Shown here in pieces: positions 62,422 to 64,000 of a stretch of 64,000 bases of DNA. The position numbers and the translations under genes were made by a program. Source of the DNA: Haladaptatus litoreus (lineage in GTDB: Archaea > Halobacteriota > Halobacteria > Halobacteriales > Haladaptataceae). Under the pieces are notes generated by a model. The model worked only from the letters and a program-made list of their open reading frames with translations. It was not told the DNA's origin and searched no databases. The stretch covers positions 1-64,000 of the forward strand of contig NZ_FTNO01000003.1 of NCBI RefSeq assembly GCF_900156425.1, given 5' to 3'. Each line of letters opens with the position of its first letter. The first letter of the stretch is position 1.

Positions 62422-62951
62422 TCGTCGTCGGAGTGGGCACGGATGACCGGTTCAAGGGCCTGCAAGATGATCTCTGCTTCGAGTGGCGACAGATCCAGTT
62501 CACGGGCCATTATTCGGTGATTGACGGTGCCATCCACGAACTCACGAGCGTACTCTAGGGTAGTTGCGAGGCCATCGATACCATGCCGGTCGATGTAGAC
62601 GCCGATATCCTCGTTTTCTGTGCGGCGTGCTGCAGCATCCACGAGTTCGTCCGTGATAGTTCGTGTCTCGCCGTCTGTCGTCAGCGTGAGCGAGAGCGGT
62701 TCGGCTTCAAATTCGTAGGGACGGTTGTCTTCTTGTTTCGTCAGTAATCCCGCAGCCTCGAGTGTTCGCACGTAGTCGTAGGCGGTCCCCTGTGGAACGT
62801 CGAGTTCAGCGACGAAGTCCGCGACAGTAGCGCCGTCAGAACGGAGTGCTTAGGTGTAGATTCGCGCTAATGTTGGGTTCTCCAGAAGTTCGACGACTGT
62901 TTGGAGTTGCGCAATTGGTATCGAATCGGTGGAGGCAGCAGACTGTTCCAT
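62418..62951 (-). pseudogene. Winged-helix regulator (DUF7437-like) with in-frame TAA
   Basis: From ATG 62951 (MEQSAASTDSIPIAQLQTVV ELLENPTLARIYT) a TAA at 62852-62850 interrupts codon 34. The same frame continues ALRSDGATVADFVAELDVPQ GTAYDYVRTLEAAGLLT, a winged helix, and the family C-terminus TENEDIGVYIDRHGIDGLAT TLEYAREFVDGTVNHRIMAR ELDLSPLEAEIILQALEPVI. The downstream part could still be made from the ATG at 62771, but it would lack most of the DNA-binding helix. It is coupled to the PIN gene. Confidence 0.65.
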
Positions 62952-63110
62952 CGTAGTTATGAGTTATGCAAAATTCGTAATGGCTCTTCTGCTTGGGGTG
63001 CGTTATAGTGGAATTGGTGTTACGGAGAGTTAGTACGAACTACTAACCAGTGCAGGCTCTTGCGTAAAATAGGAGCGATAGAAATATCTCATGTAGAAAA
63101 CAGTAATCCG

Positions 63111-63178
63111 CGAAAATCTTCCTCGTATCTACTAGTTGTCGCGAGAACTACTTAAACGAGAATTGGTTAGTGGCCGTC
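63111..63178. repeat. SprT downstream flank, direct repeat with 55557-55625
   Basis: This block shares AAAATCTTCCTCGTATCTAC, TCGCGAGAACTACTTAAACG and AGAATT with the 55.6-kb site. It follows the 3' end of the SprT-like copy on the minus strand in both places. Confidence 0.6.
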
Positions 63179-63637
63179 GCAGTCCTCGCAGACGAGCCAC
63201 CACTTGGGTGTAGTGAAACGTTCGCAGTGTTTCGAGGTATCGAGGGCGTCCGTCCAGCGGGTGAACGTTCGCCCGTGATCCGTGTCGCCAAACTCGTGAT
63301 ATTGCCACGCGTGAATGAGTTTGTGCCGGACAGTGAAACTGAATTGCTCCCATCCGTGGTGTTCGTAGGCCGTCTAGGTCAGCGTAATCGTGATTGCCTC
63401 TGTTGTCGGGTCGTACTTCGTAATGCCTGCTTGTCGTTGGGCTCGGTGTGAAATCTCCCAGTCGATTGCTTCGACCAGCAGGTCAGGGAAATGCTCAGTG
63501 GCAACGTTCGTTGCGTGCTGTTGTGCTCGATCGAGGAGGGCCGTCGGTGTCTCAGGGGTATCGTCGGTCGCAGCGTTCGCGCTTTCCGTCAGCGGTCGCT
63601 GGTCGGTGATTTCTGAGATCGTCAATTGACGTGCCAT
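63160..63637 (-). pseudogene. SprT-like gene, near full length, with in-frame TAG and altered HExxH
   Basis: The longest SprT copy in the window: MARQLTISEITDQRPLTESA, TPETPTALLDRAQQHATNVA TEHFPDLLVEAIDWEISHRA, ITKYDPTTEAITITLT. TAG (63376-63374) stands where Trp is coded in other copies, then TAYEHHGWEQFSFTVRHKLI HAWQYHEFGDTDHGRTF and WWLVCEDCDGH to an early stop. The metal helix is HKLIH, not HELIH, and the second zinc-ribbon pair is lost. The SWIM gene lies 24 bases upstream, giving the ancestral order SWIM then SprT. Confidence 0.65.
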
Positions 63638-63661
63638 GGATAAAAAGAGCCGAAGCGGCGG

Positions 63662-63901
63662 TTAGTTCGGCAGTTCTTTCCATTCCGCTCGCACGCACGG
63701 CCAGCAGGGGAAACTATCGAGACCGTCACAGTCGTAGTCTTCGGGTTCGGTCTCGTTATCGGAGGAGAAGACGTCAAGTGTTCCGTCGTCGGTTGCGGTT
63801 TCGACGGCGGCCATGTGTTTGCAGAAGGCATTGCGGTGAACGTGGTGCGGACACGTACAGGCCATTAGTTCGCCAGTCACGTCGTCGATGGAGATGGGGT
63901 A
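63662..63901 (-). pseudogene. SWIM zinc-finger gene, N-terminally truncated
   Basis: The frame after a TGA reads TPYPISIDDVTGELMACTCP HHVHRNAFCKHMAAVETATD DGTLDVFSSDNETEPEDYDC DGLDSFPCWPCVRAEWKELP N. The finger CxC...CxH is intact; the first Cys of CDCDGL is Tyr. The upstream 60 or so residues present in the 8-kb copy are missing. An ATG at 63880 could still give a 72-residue finger protein. A different gene ends only seven bases further upstream. Confidence 0.55.
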
Positions 63902-63907
63902 TGGTGT

Positions 63908-64000
63908 TCAGTGTGTCTTGTCTGCCTCAAGTGCACCTACAACATCATTCAGATCGAAAAGGCGGAGATCAGTACGATCGTCAGCAGCTTCTTCTACAGA
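63908..64000 (-). CDS. C-terminal end of an unidentified protein (cut by window edge)
   Basis: From the window edge a frame of 30 codons reads SVEEAADDRTDLRLFDLNDV VGALEADKTH and stops at TGA 63910-63908. The acidic helical tail looks like a genuine haloarchaeal protein end. The family cannot be named from so little. Confidence 0.35.
   Translation of the reverse strand, partial: SVEEAADDRTDLRLFDLNDVVGALEADKTH

Noticed and set aside
58820..63637. Pyrrolysine or other amber recoding
   Set aside because: TAG is used as a normal terminator for intact genes in the window (amidase, TnpB), one of the four stops is TAA, and several of the affected genes carry other damage, so decay or sequencing error is simpler.

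Overview
The window is haloarchaeal (class Halobacteria). The evidence is an acidic proteome, Tat-type lipoprotein signal peptides (RR followed by LAGC lipoboxes), HalOD1 and DUF7344 proteins, a TbsP-like regulator, a PGF-CTERM surface protein, an IS1341-type TnpB and leaderless genes with a TATA box about 25-35 bases upstream. Genus and replicon cannot be fixed from the sequence. The many broken genes and repeats suggest an accessory part of the chromosome or a large plasmid.

Layout. 0-7.7 kb: an orphan sugar-type solute-binding lipoprotein, two divergent paralogous polytopic GT-C-like proteins, a secreted clan GH-A glycoside hydrolase and a TbsP-like regulator. 7.9-13.8 kb: remnants, a zinc-ribbon micro-protein, a tRNA-like element, a CBS-domain protein with an HPF-like tail. 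14-21.8 kb: an ABC-2 exporter pair, a foreign FAD-oxidoreductase fragment, a PQQ-propeller surface protein, a decayed PIN protein and an amidase. 21.8-36.6 kb: the best-preserved metabolic island, with a class III aminotransferase, a tungsten aldehyde oxidoreductase, a biotin carrier, PxpC, PxpB, a divergent chaperonin paralogue, a polyamine-type ABC importer, a biotin carboxylase, an Lrp/AsnC regulator and PxpA. This reads as import and opening of a cyclic amide (5-oxoproline or another lactam), followed by transamination and aldehyde oxidation. 37-41.6 kb: DoxX plus a cluster of DUF7344, HalOD1, SprT-like and zinc-ribbon genes. 42.5-47.8 kb: a CoA-transferase divergent from a TAXI-TRAP transporter (binding protein, DUF1850, fused permease). 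48-53.7 kb: a tRNA 3' remnant, a hairpin-rich intergenic region, a SnoaL-like protein, a CDP-alcohol phosphatidyltransferase, TnpB and a block of ACTGTC repeats. 53.8-57.1 kb: a second DUF7344/HalOD1/SprT/zinc-ribbon/SWIM cluster. 57.1-64 kb: a PiT transporter, then DHH, amphi-Trp, YihY and MscS genes and a winged-helix/PIN pair, several broken by single in-frame stop codons.

The most distinctive feature is a dispersed family of three small zinc-protein genes: a SWIM-finger protein, a SprT-like protein and a 61-residue zinc ribbon. About twenty intact or broken copies lie at the window edges, at 6.7, 8, 19.6, 36.7-41, 50.8, 55.6-57.1 and 63 kb. Some are near-exact duplicates, some carry internal deletions, and two loci also share DUF7344 and HalOD1 genes. 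This looks like an expanding and decaying gene module that I cannot match to a named system.
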